Origin: Pseudoxanthomonas sp. X-1
GTDB taxonomy: Bacteria; Pseudomonadota; Gammaproteobacteria; Xanthomonadales; Xanthomonadaceae
Reading direction: 5' to 3'
Length of the DNA stretch: 64,000 nt
NCBI RefSeq assembly: GCF_020042665.1
Contig: NZ_CP083376.1
Location: forward strand, 2,268,001-2,332,000
Position 1 is the stretch's first letter. Each line of letters starts with the position of its first letter. A model generated the notes under the pieces. It made no database searches. It worked only from the letters and a program-made list of their open reading frames with translations, and was not told the origin of the DNA. Positions 1 through 9,000 of the stretch are shown piece by piece. The position numbers were made by a program, and so were the translations under genes.

Positions 1-243
1 CACCAGGGTGCCGGTGGCGATCACCGCGCAGCCGGCGGTCAGGTGCTTCACCTCGGATTCGTAGTTGGGCAGGGTGTTGGGCGCCACGACCTGAATGGGG
101 GCGAAGCACGAACCGTCGCTGACGTTGACGAAGGACAGGCCGGCCTTGGAGTCGCGCCGCGTGCGCACCCAACCGCGTACCGTCACCTCGCCGCCGGCCG
201 GGAGCTTGCCCGCCAGCGCATGTTCGACGCTCACCACCGTCAT
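1..243 (-). CDS. asnS: Asparagine--tRNA ligase, N-terminal part (runs off the window)
   Basis: The minus strand from an ATG at 243 encodes 81 residues beginning [12 protein letters not shown], with the motif [22 protein letters not shown]. This is the OB-fold anticodon-binding domain at the start of class IIb asparaginyl-tRNA synthetases, which charge tRNA-Asn in the cytoplasm. The catalytic domain lies outside the window. The gene diverges from the Fe-S protein gene at 396, with about 150 bp between their starts. AspS shares the same fold, but the short N-terminus and the [10 protein letters not shown] signature favour AsnS. Confidence 0.88.
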   Translation of the reverse strand, partial: MTVVSVEHALAGKLPAGGEVTVRGWVRTRRDSKAGLSFVNVSDGSCFAPIQVVAPNTLPNYESEVKHLTAGCAVIATGTLV

Positions 244-361
244 GTCTTGAATCCCGGCCCGTTCGGCTCGATCTGAATGAACGGGCAAGTCTACCGTTTG
301 CCGCACGCGCCGGGCACGCTCCGTTCGCTCCTTGGCGCGTTCGGCGCCGCAGGCACCGCCT

Positions 362-367
362 TATAAT
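362..367 (+). promoter_or_regulatory. Candidate -10 box (TATAAT) for the A-type Fe-S protein gene
   Basis: A perfect TATAAT lies 29 bases before the ATG at 396. No convincing -35 hexamer sits 16 to 18 bases upstream, so this is a partial promoter call. Confidence 0.4.
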
Positions 368-395
368 TCCAGTCCGCAGCATCGCAGGCATCGCC

Positions 396-734
396 ATGGC
401 CATCACCCTCACGCCTCTTGCCCACCAGCGCATCCAGCGCTTCGTCCAGTCCACGCCCGGCGCGCTGGGGCTGCGTTTCGGCGTGACCCGCACCGGCTGC
501 TCCGGCTGGGGCCATGTGACCGACCTGGCCCGCGAGCAGCGCGAGGGCGACACCGTGTTCGAGCAGGACGGCGTGCGGATCTATGTCGATGCGGACAGCC
601 TGCCGCTGGTGGACGGCACCCGGATCGACTTCGGCAAGCGCGGGCTGGGCGAGGAATTCCTGTTCGCCAACCCCAATGCGACGGCCGAATGCGGCTGCGG
701 CGAGAGCTTCACCACCGACGCCAACGCGGCCTGA
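396..734 (+). CDS. HesB/IscA (A-type) iron-sulfur carrier protein
   Basis: This 112-residue protein is a full-length member of the IscA/ErpA/SufA family, which holds and passes Fe-S clusters or iron to apo-proteins in the cytoplasm. The three conserved cysteines are visible: one in RTGCSGWG near residue 35 and two in ECGCGESF near residues 98-100. The N-terminus ITLTPLAHQRIQRF is typical of the family. It stands alone here, with no iscS, iscU or suf genes beside it, as is common for stand-alone IscA or ErpA proteins; which subgroup it belongs to cannot be settled by eye. Confidence 0.9.
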   Translation: MAITLTPLAHQRIQRFVQSTPGALGLRFGVTRTGCSGWGHVTDLAREQREGDTVFEQDGVRIYVDADSLPLVDGTRIDFGKRGLGEEFLFANPNATAECGCGESFTTDANAA

Positions 735-858
735 GGCATCAGGGAGCGCCAGGCGGGGCAGGGGGCAAACGCGTCGCTGACGCTACCTGCGCAGTCCTGG
801 TGCCGGACTCAGGGTGCCGGGCAGGCGGCCGCCCGAATCGCACCCCATCTCCGCACGA

Positions 859-887
859 TTGCGCGCAACCCCTTGACCTGACATAAT
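859..887 (+). promoter_or_regulatory. Candidate sigma-70 promoter of the rpsF-rpsR operon
   Basis: TTGCGC (859-864) and CATAAT (882-887) are separated by exactly 17 bases, 113 bases before the rpsF ATG. The long GC-rich leader that follows (about 890-990) contains several complementary G/C blocks and could hold the S6:S18-binding autoregulatory leader known in front of rpsF in many bacteria. I did not fold it, so that part is inference. Confidence 0.5.
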
Positions 888-999
888 TTCCTGCTCCCTG
901 CCGGCCGCCAGGCCGTCGGGGCTCTTGCTCCACCGCATCCGCGGGGGGCTGTCCGGCCGGCGGCACGCGCCTTCGGCCATCATCCGAAAGGGAACGACA

Positions 1000-1428
1000 A
1001 TGCGTTTTTACGAAATCGTGTTCCTGGTCCACCCGGACCAGAGCGAGCAGGTGCCGGCCATGGTCGAGCGCTACAAGGGCATCATCGAGAACGGCAACGG
1101 CAAGATCGTGCGCCTGGAAGACTGGGGCCGCCGCCAGCTGGCCTATCCGATCCAGAACCTGGTCAAGGCCCACTACGTGCTGATGAACGTCGAAGTCGAC
1201 CAGGCCACCCTGGCCGAGCTGACCGAGACCTTCCGCTTCAATGACGCCATCCTGCGTCACCTGATCATGAAGCGCGACGGCGACGTGGCCGACACCGAGA
1301 TGTCGATCATCATGAAGAGCAAGGACGAGAAGGGCGACAAGCCCGAGCGCGGCGAGCGCCGCCGTCGCGACGACGATGGCGACAACGCCAAGTCCGACGA
1401 CGATTCCGACTCCGCCGAAGCCGCCTAA
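1000..1428 (+). CDS. rpsF: 30S ribosomal protein S6
   Basis: S6 binds the central domain of 16S rRNA together with S18. The 142-residue protein opens [18 protein letters not shown] and contains the conserved [13 protein letters not shown] segment. After residue 105 it ends in a long charged tail of alternating Lys/Glu/Arg/Asp, which is the usual variable acidic tail of proteobacterial S6. I chose the ATG at 1000, preceded by a GAAAGGGA ribosome-binding site, over the in-frame upstream start at 925 because family members begin at MRFYE. rpsR follows 12 bases later. The priB gene that separates these two in enterics is absent. Confidence 0.97.
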   Translation: MRFYEIVFLVHPDQSEQVPAMVERYKGIIENGNGKIVRLEDWGRRQLAYPIQNLVKAHYVLMNVEVDQATLAELTETFRFNDAILRHLIMKRDGDVADTEMSIIMKSKDEKGDKPERGERRRRDDDGDNAKSDDDSDSAEAA

Positions 1429-1440
1429 GGAACCCTGACC

Positions 1441-1671
1441 ATGTCCAAGTTCTTCCGTCGCCGCAAGTTCTGCAAGTTCACGGCCGAAGGTGTCAAGGAG
1501 ATCGACTACAAGGATCTCAACACCCTGCGCCAGTACCTGACCGAGACCGGCAAGATCGTCCCCAGCCGCGTCACCGGCACCAAGGCGCGCTACCAGCGCC
1601 AGCTGCAGACGGCCGTCAAGCGCGCCCGTTTCCTGGCCCTGATCCCGTACACCGACAACCACGACGTCTGA
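1441..1671 (+). CDS. rpsR: 30S ribosomal protein S18
   Basis: This 76-residue basic protein starts [13 protein letters not shown] and carries the conserved [27 protein letters not shown] block, diagnostic of S18, which dimerises with S6 on the 30S platform. Its length matches the family. It lies 12 bases behind rpsF, in the same operon, and the next gene (rplI) starts 172 bases downstream after a leader region. Confidence 0.98.
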   Translation: MSKFFRRRKFCKFTAEGVKEIDYKDLNTLRQYLTETGKIVPSRVTGTKARYQRQLQTAVKRARFLALIPYTDNHDV

Positions 1672-1843
1672 GTGCGGAAGTGAGTGGCGGCTAGCGCCGC
1701 AAGATGGTGCGAAGTGAGAGAAGCCTCGGCTGTCGCTCACTTCTCACTCCTCTCCACTCACTCCTGCTTCAACGACACCCGTCCTATTCGGACAGCAACC
1801 GTTGCGGCGCTCCTGCGCCGCTAACGAATAACGGAGCAAAGAA

Positions 1844-2293
1844 ATGGATCTGATCCTCCTGCAGAAAGTGACCAACCTGGGCGTCCTGGGCGACAAGGTC
1901 AGCGTCAAGCCGGGCTACGGCCGCAACTACCTGGTGCCGCAGGGCAAGGCCGTGCCGGCGACCGCCGCCAACGTGGCCGAGTTCGAGGCCAAGCGCGCCG
2001 AGTACGAAGCCAAGGCCAAGGCCATCCACGACGAGGCTTCCGGCCGCGCCGGCAAGTTCGAAGGCGCCAGCGTGACCGTCAAGGCCAACGCCTCGACCGA
2101 AGGCAAGCTGTTCGGCTCGGTCGGCCCGCGCGACATCGCCGAGGCCTTCACCGCCGCCGGCCTGCCGCTGGAGAAGAGCGAAGTGGTCATGGGCGAAGGC
2201 CCGCTGCGCAACATCGGCGAGTACGACGTGCTGCTGAAGCTGCACGCCGACGTGGAAACCACCGTCAAGGTGGTGGTCGAAGCCGAAGCCTGA
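1844..2293 (+). CDS. rplI: 50S ribosomal protein L9
   Basis: L9 binds 23S rRNA near the L1 stalk and helps maintain reading frame. The 149-residue protein shows the N-terminal RNA-binding domain ([13 protein letters not shown], with the signature [13 protein letters not shown] near residues 25-37), the long connecting helix rich in Ala/Lys/Glu, and the C-terminal domain with [12 protein letters not shown]. Length and both domains are complete. A strong intrinsic terminator follows 28 bases after the stop, so rplI closes the ribosomal operon and dnaB is transcribed separately. Confidence 0.98.
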   Translation: MDLILLQKVTNLGVLGDKVSVKPGYGRNYLVPQGKAVPATAANVAEFEAKRAEYEAKAKAIHDEASGRAGKFEGASVTVKANASTEGKLFGSVGPRDIAEAFTAAGLPLEKSEVVMGEGPLRNIGEYDVLLKLHADVETTVKVVVEAEA

Positions 2294-2320
2294 TCGCTCA
2301 GGCAACGCGGTTCGATAAGA

Positions 2321-2349
2321 CGGGCGCCGCGAGGCGCCCGTTTTGTTTT
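2321..2349 (+). terminator. Rho-independent terminator after rplI
   Basis: An 8-bp perfect stem (CGGGCGCC / GGCGCCCG) with loop GCGA is followed directly by TTTTGTTTT. Confidence 0.9.
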
Positions 2350-2396
2350 GCGTTCTCTCACGAGCGAAGAATGCGACCCCTAGTCGTTGCGGGCTC

Positions 2397-2418
2397 CGGA
2401 AGGGCAGCGGTCCGGCGG
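2397..2418. repeat. Copy 1 of a 22-bp exact repeat (second copy at 15837-15858)
   Basis: The 22 bases starting CGGAAGGGCAGCGG here are identical to 15837-15858, and about 8 further bases upstream are similar (TGCGGGCTC versus TGCGGCCT). Both copies lie in non-coding DNA shortly downstream of an intrinsic terminator (after rplI and after fur). Function unknown; it may be the core of a dispersed intergenic repeat. Confidence 0.6.
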
Positions 2419-2503
2419 CCACTGCCTGCCGAAGCGATGCCGCCCGAAGCCAGAACGCGCGCTCGCAGCCGCTGAGACGCGCAACGCACATCTTCTCCAC
2501 CAC

Positions 2504-2512
2504 TTGTCCACA
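2504..2512 (+). promoter_or_regulatory. DnaA-box-like nonamer upstream of dnaB
   Basis: TTGTCCACA differs at one position from the consensus TTATCCACA, 84 bases before the dnaB start. A single near-consensus box is weak evidence. Confidence 0.25.
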
Positions 2513-2595
2513 GCCTTATGCATATCCGTCCCGCGGCTGGCTGACTAACATGGCCGTGCGCGTCGGCGCGTTCGTTCTTCGAGACCTGAAACCCC

Positions 2596-4002
2596 ATGGC
2601 TGCACCCCGTCGCGATCGCGAGTTCCGTAACGATCCCACCGATGCGCGCATCGAACAGCTGCGCATGCCGCCGCACTCGATCGAGGCCGAGCAGGCGGTC
2701 CTGGGCGGGCTGATGCTGGTACCCGAGGCCTATGACCGGGTCAACGACAAGCTCACCCCGAACGACTTCTACCGCCGCGACCACCAGCTGATCTATCGCG
2801 CCATCAGCGAGCTGGCCGAGCGCAGCCGCCCGTTCGACGCGGTGACCCTGGGCGAATGGTTCGAAGGGCAGGGCCAGTCGGACCTGATCGCCGGCGGCGC
2901 CTACCTGATCGAACTGGCCAGCTCCACGCCCTCGGCCGCCAACATCACCGCCTACGCCGAGATCGTCCGCGACAAGGCGGTGATGCGCCAGCTGATCGAC
3001 GTGGGCACCGAGATCGTCAACAACGGCTTCCAGCCCGAAGGCCGCGAGAGCGCCGAGCTGCTGGCCGCGGCCGAGCAGAAGGTGTTCGCCATCGCCGAGG
3101 CCGGCGCGCGCGGGCGCAGCGACTTCGTGGCCATGCCCAACGCGTTGAAGGACGCGTTCTCGGTGCTGCAGGACCGCTACAACAACGGCGGCACCATCAC
3201 CGGCCTGCCCACCGGCTATACCGAGTTCGACGGCATGACCGCCGGCCTGCAGCCGACCGACCTGATCATCCTGGCCGCGCGTCCGGCCATGGGCAAGACC
3301 ACCTTCGCGCTGAACATCGCCGAATACGCGGCGATCAAGTCGAAGAAGGCCGTGGCCGTGTTCTCGATGGAAATGTCCTCGGCGCAGCTGGCCTTGCGCC
3401 TGATCTCCTCCAACGGGCGCATCAACGCCCAGCGCCTGCGCAACGGCCAGCTGGAGGACGAGGACTGGAGCCGGGTCACCGCGGCCATCCGCATGCTCAA
3501 GGAGACCAAGATCTTCATCGACGACACCCCGGGCCTGTCGCCCGAGGTGCTGCGCTCCAAGTGCCGCCGGCTCAAGCGCGAGCACGAGCTGGGCCTGATC
3601 GTGATCGACTACCTGCAGCTGATGAGCGTGCCGGGCAACAGCGAGAACCGCGCCACCGAGATCTCCGAGATCAGCCGCTCGCTCAAGGGCCTGGCCAAGG
3701 AACTCAACGTGCCGGTGATCGCCCTGTCCCAGCTCAACCGCTCGCTGGAAACGCGCACCGACAAGCGTCCGGTGATGGCCGACCTGCGCGAATCCGGCGC
3801 CATCGAGCAGGACGCGGACATGATCGTGTTCATCTACCGCGACGACTACTACAACAAGGAAAATTCGCCGGACAAGGGCCTGGCCGAGATCATCATCGGC
3901 AAGCACCGCGGCGGCCCGACCGGCTCGTGCAAGCTGAAGTTCTTCGGCGAGTACACCCGCTTCGACAACCTCGCGCACGACTCGGTGGGCAGCTTCGAGT
4001 AA
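2596..4002 (+). CDS. dnaB: Replicative DNA helicase DnaB
   Basis: DnaB is the hexameric helicase that unwinds DNA at the replication fork. The 468-residue protein has the N-terminal DnaG-binding domain (PPHSIEAEQAVLGGLML, about residues 20-125) and the RecA-like C-terminal motor, with Walker A ARPAMGKTT (Lys about 234), Walker B LIVIDYLQLM, the ALSQLNRSLE arginine-finger region and DLRESGAIEQDADM. No intein interrupts the motor. The ATG at 2596 is the first start in frame after a region free of coding potential and fits family N-termini. The gene follows the ribosomal block but is separated from it by the rplI terminator. Confidence 0.98.
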   Translation: MAAPRRDREFRNDPTDARIEQLRMPPHSIEAEQAVLGGLMLVPEAYDRVNDKLTPNDFYRRDHQLIYRAISELAERSRPFDAVTLGEWFEGQGQSDLIAGGAYLIELASSTPSAANITAYAEIVRDKAVMRQLIDVGTEIVNNGFQPEGRESAELLAAAEQKVFAIAEAGARGRSDFVAMPNALKDAFSVLQDRYNNGGTITGLPTGYTEFDGMTAGLQPTDLIILAARPAMGKTTFALNIAEYAAIKSKKAVAVFSMEMSSAQLALRLISSNGRINAQRLRNGQLEDEDWSRVTAAIRMLKETKIFIDDTPGLSPEVLRSKCRRLKREHELGLIVIDYLQLMSVPGNSENRATEISEISRSLKGLAKELNVPVIALSQLNRSLETRTDKRPVMADLRESGAIEQDADMIVFIYRDDYYNKENSPDKGLAEIIIGKHRGGPTGSCKLKFFGEYTRFDNLAHDSVGSFE

Positions 4003-4083
4003 CACCGTCGGCGCGCGGCTTCACCGCCCCGCGCCGGCCGGGTGTGCACCATCGCGGCCTTCTCCTTCCGCCCCAAGGCCCGC

Positions 4084-5499
4084 ATGCCCGCCGCACTGGT
4101 CTGGTTCCGCAACGATCTGCGCCTGGCCGACAATCCAGCCCTGCACATGGCGCTGGAGGCCGGCTTCGATCCGGTTCCGGTCTACATCCACGCCCCGCAC
4201 GAGGAAGGCCGCTGGGCGCCCGGCGCGGCGTCCAATGCCTGGCGCCACCGCTCGCTCAAGGCGTTGAGCGCCGATCTGCACGCACGCGGCTCGCGCCTGG
4301 TCGTGCGCCAGGGCGACAGCAGCCGGGTGCTGGAGGCGCTGATCGCGCAGAGCGGGGCGCAGGCGCTGTTCTGGAACCGCAAGTACGAGCCGGTCACCCA
4401 GCCACGCGATGCGGCGATCAAGCAGGCATTGAAGGATCAGGGCTTCGATGCGCGCAGCTGCAACGCCGCGCTGCTGGCCGAGCCCTGGGACGTGACCACC
4501 AAGAGCGGCGGGCCGTACAAGGTGTTCACCCCTTACTACCGCAGCGTGCTGGCCGCGCTGCCGCGGCGTGCGCTGCAGGACGCGCCGCGCACGCTGCCGC
4601 CGGTGCCCGCCGCCATCGGCAGCGAAGGCGTCGACGCGCTCGGCCTCAAGCCGCGGCTGGGCTGGGATGCGGGCTTCTGGGCGCAGCACCAGCCCGGCGA
4701 AGCCGGCGCGCACGAGGCACTGGAGGTCTTCGTCGACGGGGCGCTGTCGGGCTATCTCGACCAGCGCGACCTGCCGGACCGGACCGGCACCTCGCAGCTG
4801 TCGCCGCACCTGCACTTCGGCGAGATCGCGCCCTGGCGGGTGGTCGCGCGGCTGGAGCAGGTGCGCAGCGCCAGGCTGGAGCGCGACATCGAGGGCTTCA
4901 TCCGCCAGCTGGTGTGGCGCGAGTTCGCCTACCACCTGATGCACCACTTCCCGCACACGATCGAGGACAACCTCAATCCGCGCTTCGACGGCTTCCGCTG
5001 GGCCAGGGTCGATGCCAGCCGCATGCAGGCCTGGCAGCGCGGCCGCACCGGCGTGCCCATCGTCGATGCCGGCATGCGCCAGCTGTGGCAGACCGGCGTG
5101 ATGCACAACCGCGTGCGCCTGCTCGTGGCCAGCTATCTGACCAAGCACCTGCGCGTGCACTGGCTGGAAGGGGCGCGCTGGTTCTGGGACACGCTGATCG
5201 ATGCGGACCTGGCCAACAACACGCTGGGCTGGCAATGGGTGGCGGGCACCGGCGCCGACGCCTCGCCGTACTTCCGCATCTTCAATCCGGTGACCCAGGC
5301 GCAGAAGTTCGACCCGAAGGCGCGCTACATCACCCGCTGGGTGCCGGAACTCGAAGCGCTGCCGCTGCAGGCGCGTTTCGCCCCGTGGGAATCGCCCGAC
5401 CTGCTCGAACGCCTGGCACCGGACTATCCGCGCCAGCCGCTCGTCGACCTGTCCGAAGGGCGCGAGGCCGCGCTGGCGGCCTATGCGGCGACGCGTTGA
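4084..5499 (+). CDS. phr: Deoxyribodipyrimidine photo-lyase (class I)
   Basis: This FAD enzyme splits cyclobutane pyrimidine dimers using light. The 471-residue protein has the N-terminal Rossmann antenna domain (LVWFRNDLRLADNPAL) and the helical FAD domain with TGTSQLSPHLHFGEI (about residues 235-250), WREFAYHLMHHFPH, the signature GRTGVPIVDAGMRQLWQTG, and NNTLGWQWVAGTGADASPYFRIFNP. All are hallmarks of CPD photolyases rather than cryptochrome-DASH. I prefer the ATG at 4084 (MPAALVWFRND) because the in-frame upstream ATG at 4042 adds 14 residues outside the domain. It lies 81 bases after dnaB, in the same direction. Confidence 0.95.
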   Translation: MPAALVWFRNDLRLADNPALHMALEAGFDPVPVYIHAPHEEGRWAPGAASNAWRHRSLKALSADLHARGSRLVVRQGDSSRVLEALIAQSGAQALFWNRKYEPVTQPRDAAIKQALKDQGFDARSCNAALLAEPWDVTTKSGGPYKVFTPYYRSVLAALPRRALQDAPRTLPPVPAAIGSEGVDALGLKPRLGWDAGFWAQHQPGEAGAHEALEVFVDGALSGYLDQRDLPDRTGTSQLSPHLHFGEIAPWRVVARLEQVRSARLERDIEGFIRQLVWREFAYHLMHHFPHTIEDNLNPRFDGFRWARVDASRMQAWQRGRTGVPIVDAGMRQLWQTGVMHNRVRLLVASYLTKHLRVHWLEGARWFWDTLIDADLANNTLGWQWVAGTGADASPYFRIFNPVTQAQKFDPKARYITRWVPELEALPLQARFAPWESPDLLERLAPDYPRQPLVDLSEGREAALAAYAATR

Positions 5500-5630
5500 A
5501 CCTGACAGGAATTTCGCGCCGCTGAACCGGTCCGGGCTCACCGGCGTGCGATTCATCGGAGTTTGTCGCCGTTGGCGTTAGCGTGCGCACACCGCAACAA
5601 CCCGGACCACCCCCGGAAAGGCCTCTTACC

Positions 5631-6320
5631 GTGAACACTTCCAAGCTGCTGTCCCGCACGCTGCTGTGCGGCGTCCTGTCCGCCACCGTGCTGACGGGCT
5701 GCGCCACCTACACCGGCCAGACCAGCGATCCCAACGATCCCAACCGCACCCGCAACAACGCGCTGATCGGCGCCGGCATCGGCGCGGCGGTGGGCCTGCT
5801 CAGCGGCCACGACGCGACCTCGCGCCGCCAGCACGCGTTGATCGGCGCCGGCGTCGGCGGCCTGACCGGTGGCGCGATCGGCGTCTACCAGGATCGCCAG
5901 GAAGCCGAGCTGCGGCGCCAGACCGCCGGCACCGGCATCGACGTCAGCCGCAACGGGGATGTCATCAAGCTCAACCTGCCGGACGGGGTGACCTTCGACT
6001 TCGGCAAGTCCGCGCTCAAGCCGCAGTTCTATCCGGCGCTGAACAATGTCGCCGCCACGCTGAAGGAGTTCAACCAGACCATCGTGGAGGTCAGCGGGCA
6101 CACCGACAGCGTGGGCAGCGATGCGGTCAACCAGACCCTGTCCGAGGCGCGCGCCAATTCGGTCGCCGACTACCTGATCGGCCAGGGCCTGATGCGTCAG
6201 CGCTTCGAGGTGATCGGCATGGGCAAGCGCTATCCGATCGCCAGCAACGATACCGACGCCGGTCGCGCGCAGAACCGTCGCGTCGAGATCCGCGTGCTGC
6301 CGGTCGAGCAGGGCGGCTGA
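5631..6320 (+). CDS. OmpA-family outer-membrane lipoprotein with glycine-zipper segment
   Basis: The 229-residue protein has a lipoprotein signal peptide ending in the lipobox LTGC (Cys about residue 23), two glycine-zipper stretches (GAGIGAAVGLL and GAGVGGLTGGAIG, residues 40-85) and a C-terminal OmpA-like peptidoglycan-binding domain (VSGHTDSVG ... NRRVEIRV, about 120-225). This matches the YiaD-type arrangement: anchored in the outer membrane and bound to peptidoglycan. I chose the GTG at 5631, with GGAAAGG upstream, because it places a clean positively charged signal peptide at the N-terminus; the in-frame ATG at 5583 would add 16 proline-rich residues. A strong hairpin follows. Confidence 0.9.
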   Translation: MNTSKLLSRTLLCGVLSATVLTGCATYTGQTSDPNDPNRTRNNALIGAGIGAAVGLLSGHDATSRRQHALIGAGVGGLTGGAIGVYQDRQEAELRRQTAGTGIDVSRNGDVIKLNLPDGVTFDFGKSALKPQFYPALNNVAATLKEFNQTIVEVSGHTDSVGSDAVNQTLSEARANSVADYLIGQGLMRQRFEVIGMGKRYPIASNDTDAGRAQNRRVEIRVLPVEQGG

Positions 6321-6348
6321 CGCGCGAACTTCCGCACGCATTGCTGGA

Positions 6349-6383
6349 CACAACGGGCCGCGCACGCGGCCCGTTGTGCTTTG
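6349..6383 (+). terminator. Terminator hairpin after the OmpA-family lipoprotein gene
   Basis: A 14-bp perfect inverted repeat (6349-6362 with 6365-6378, starting CACAACGGGC) is followed by only a weak T run (CTTTGG). The stem strength supports termination despite the poor U tract. Confidence 0.7.
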
Positions 6384-6503
6384 GATGCCGCGGCCGCCGG
6401 CGCTTTTGGTGGCGCCATCCACGCGATGGAAAACAGCGTGCGACCAGTTCGATGTTGCGGCGCGTCATAATGCACGGCCTTCCGCATCCGCCCAGGCATC
6501 TCC

Positions 6504-7733
6504 ATGGCCTCCACGCCCAGGCCCGGCGCCGCGCCGGCCGCGCCCGTGTCCCGCCGCGTCTACGTGCTGATCCTCTTCGCCCTGTCGATGGGCGGCTTTG
6601 CGATCGGCGTGGGCGAGTTCGCCTCGATGGGCCTGATGCCGCATATCGCCCGCGGCCTGTCGATCAGCGAGCCGCAGGTCGGCCATCTGATCAGCGCCTA
6701 TGCGCTGGGCGTGGTGGTGGGCGCGCCGGTGCTGGCGATCCTGGGGGCGCGCCTGCCGCGACGCACGCTGCTGCTGCTTCTGATGGGGTTCTACGCCTTG
6801 GGCAACCTGGCCAGCGCGCTGGCGCCGAACTATGGCGTGGGGCTGGTGTTCCGCTTCATCGCCGGGCTGCCGCATGGCGCCTACTTCGGCGTGGCGGCGC
6901 TGGTGGCCGCCTCGATGAGCCCGGCCGACCGTCGCGCGGCCGCGGTCAGCCGGGTCATGCTCGGCCTGTCGGTGGCGATGCTGGTCGGCAACCCGCTGGC
7001 GACCTGGCTGGGCCAAGTGCTGAGCTGGCGCTACGCCTATGGGCTGGTGGGCGCGCTCGCGTTGCTGACCGTGGCGCTGGTCGCGGCCCTGCTCAAGCCG
7101 GATCCGAACGAACCGCGGCAGGACCCGCTGCGCGAGCTGCGCGATTTCCATCGTCCGCAGGTCTGGTACGCACTGGCGATCGGGGCGATCGGCTTCGCCG
7201 GCATGTTCTGCGTGTTCTCCTACTTGGCGCCGACGCTGCTCGAGGTGACCCGCCTGGACGAGCGCTGGGTGCCGGTGGCAATGATGGCCTTCGGCGTCGG
7301 TGGCATCCTCGGCAACGTCGGCGGCGGCTGGCTGTTCGACCGGCTGCAGTTCCGCGCCACGCCGGTGGTGCTGGCCTGGTCGACGGCGGTGCTGCTGCTG
7401 TTCCCGGCCAGCGCGCATTCGGTCTGGACGCTGCTGCCGGCGGTGGTCGCCGTCGGCACGATGGTCAGCCTGGCGCCCGTGCTGCAGACCCGGCTGATGG
7501 ACGTGGCCTCCAGCGCGCAGACCCTGGCGGCCGCGTCCAACCACGCCGCCTTCAACGTCGCCAACGCGCTGGGGCCGTGGCTGGGCGGCCTGGCGATCGG
7601 CGCCGGGCTGGGCTGGACGGTGACCGGTTACGTCGGCGCGGCGACCGCGGCCGCCGGCCTGGTGCTCTACGGGCTGGCGCGCCGGTCCGAGCGGCGTGAG
7701 GCGGGCGGGGCGACGGCGGACATGCCGTGCTGA
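6504..7733 (+). CDS. MFS transporter, AraJ/DHA1-type sugar or drug efflux permease
   Basis: This 409-residue integral inner-membrane protein has about 12 hydrophobic segments. Its first helix region, ALSMGGFAIGVGEFASMGLMPHIARGL, and the loop ILGARLPRRTLLL are typical of the arabinose/purine efflux permeases (AraJ, NepI, PbuE) of the DHA1 branch of the major facilitator superfamily. GNPLATWLGQVLSWRYAYGLVG is the motif-C-like region of antiporters. The substrate cannot be inferred. The gene stands alone; a CATAAT at 6466-6471 could be its -10 box, without a clear -35. Confidence 0.88.
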   Translation: MASTPRPGAAPAAPVSRRVYVLILFALSMGGFAIGVGEFASMGLMPHIARGLSISEPQVGHLISAYALGVVVGAPVLAILGARLPRRTLLLLLMGFYALGNLASALAPNYGVGLVFRFIAGLPHGAYFGVAALVAASMSPADRRAAAVSRVMLGLSVAMLVGNPLATWLGQVLSWRYAYGLVGALALLTVALVAALLKPDPNEPRQDPLRELRDFHRPQVWYALAIGAIGFAGMFCVFSYLAPTLLEVTRLDERWVPVAMMAFGVGGILGNVGGGWLFDRLQFRATPVVLAWSTAVLLLFPASAHSVWTLLPAVVAVGTMVSLAPVLQTRLMDVASSAQTLAAASNHAAFNVANALGPWLGGLAIGAGLGWTVTGYVGAATAAAGLVLYGLARRSERREAGGATADMPC

Positions 7734-7838
7734 GGCCTGCGCAGCCGACCCTGCGCCACCGCAACGCCGCAGCACGCGCGTCCGAAACGACCGCGGTGCT
7801 GCGCTGCGGGATGCAATCCGTCATCCGGTATGCGAAAT

Positions 7839-7862
7839 TTCAATCGATCTAAATCGGTTGAA
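7839..7862. promoter_or_regulatory. Operator-like dyad upstream of the fructokinase/mannose isomerase operon
   Basis: TTCAATCGAT and ATCGGTTGAA form a dyad with one mismatch across a 4-base centre (CTAA). It lies 143 bases before the fructokinase start. AT-rich dyads of this size with a CG near the centre of each arm are typical of LacI/GntR-family sugar regulators, but no regulator gene is adjacent. The rest of 7734-8004 shows no gene. Confidence 0.45.
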
Positions 7863-8004
7863 CAGGGCCAGATGGCGATTCAGAACCATGTCCTCGGCGG
7901 CAGCGCGCACATCCGTGCCGCAACCTGCGCGCCGCTTGCGCCGCCGACGCGCACGGCCATCATGAAAGCCCGTATCGTGCCGTCTCCTTCCGCGGACCAC
8001 CCGC

Positions 8005-9000
8005 ATGCCGCATGACGTCCCACCCGGCCGCCCGGCCGCGCTTGTCTGCTTCGGTGAAGTGCTGATCGACCTGCTGGCCCAGCCGCCGGTCGAAGGCCAG
8101 CCCCGTGCCTTCGAACAGTACGCCGGCGGCGCACCCGCGAACGTGGCCGTCGCCGCGGCGCGTCTGGGCGCGGACAGCCAGTTCGTGGGCATGCTCGGAC
8201 AGGACATGTTCGGCGATTTCCTGCACGAGGCGCTGGCGGGCTTCGGCGTGGGCGTGGCGCACACCGTGCGCACCGCACAGGCCAAGACCGCGCTGGCCTT
8301 CGTGGCGCTGGACGAATCCGGCGAACGCAGCTTCAGCTTCTACCGCCCGCCGGCGGCGGACCTGCTGTTCCGCGCCGAGCACTTCGACGCCGGCTGCCTG
8401 GCGCGCGCCGATGTCTTCCACTTCTGTTCCAACAGCCTTACCGATGAGGACTGCGCGCAGGCCACCTTCGCCGGCGCGCGGCGCGCGGGCGAGGCCGGCG
8501 CAGTGGTGAGCTTCGATCTCAACCTGCGTCCGGCTCTGTGGCCGGAGGCGGTCGATCCGACACCCACGCTGTGGGAAGGCCTCGCGCTGGCGCAGGTCGT
8601 CAAGCTCTCGCGCGAGGAGCTGCAGTTCCTCGCCGGCCACGATGCGCAGGCCGAAACCGGCGTCATCCAGCGCCTGCTGGCCGGGCGCACCGAGCTGCTG
8701 GTGATCACCGACGGCCCGGGCGAGGTGGTGTGGACCACGCGCCATGCGCAGGGCCGGGTGTCCGGTTTCACCGTGCAGGTGCGCGACACCACCGCCGCCG
8801 GCGACGCCTTCGTCGGCGGGCTGCTGGTGCGGCTGGTCGAACTGGGCGGAGCGGGGGAGGGCTTCACCGCGTTCTGCGCCGACCCGACGCGCGTGGAGGA
8901 AGCCGTGCGCTTCGGCACCGCCACCGGCGCGCTGGCGGTCACGCGCAAGGGCGCGTTCGCGGCCATGCCCACGCGCGCCGAAGTCCTGTCTTTGCTGTGA
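8005..9000 (+). CDS. PfkB-family carbohydrate kinase, probable fructokinase
   Basis: The 331-residue protein is a complete PfkB/ribokinase-fold kinase. GEVLIDLL near residue 17, the substrate-binding AGGAPANVAVAAARLG (about 41-56) and the anion-hole/catalytic-base signature DTTAAGDAFVGG (about 258-269) are all present. VSFDLNLRPALW and KLSREEL are typical of bacterial fructokinases. It overlaps functionally with the next gene, an AGE-type isomerase starting 8 bases after its stop with its ribosome-binding site at the stop codon. Together they would turn mannose into fructose and then fructose 6-phosphate. A 2-keto-3-deoxygluconate or ribose specificity is less likely given this partner. Confidence 0.88.
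   Translation: MPHDVPPGRPAALVCFGEVLIDLLAQPPVEGQPRAFEQYAGGAPANVAVAAARLGADSQFVGMLGQDMFGDFLHEALAGFGVGVAHTVRTAQAKTALAFVALDESGERSFSFYRPPAADLLFRAEHFDAGCLARADVFHFCSNSLTDEDCAQATFAGARRAGEAGAVVSFDLNLRPALWPEAVDPTPTLWEGLALAQVVKLSREELQFLAGHDAQAETGVIQRLLAGRTELLVITDGPGEVVWTTRHAQGRVSGFTVQVRDTTAAGDAFVGGLLVRLVELGGAGEGFTAFCADPTRVEEAVRFGTATGALAVTRKGAFAAMPTRAEVLSLL

Noticed and set aside
1672..1843. A possible priB between rpsF and rpsR or before rplI, as in enterics
   Set aside because: The rpsF-rpsR gap is 12 bases and the rpsR-rplI gap has no open frame of suitable size.
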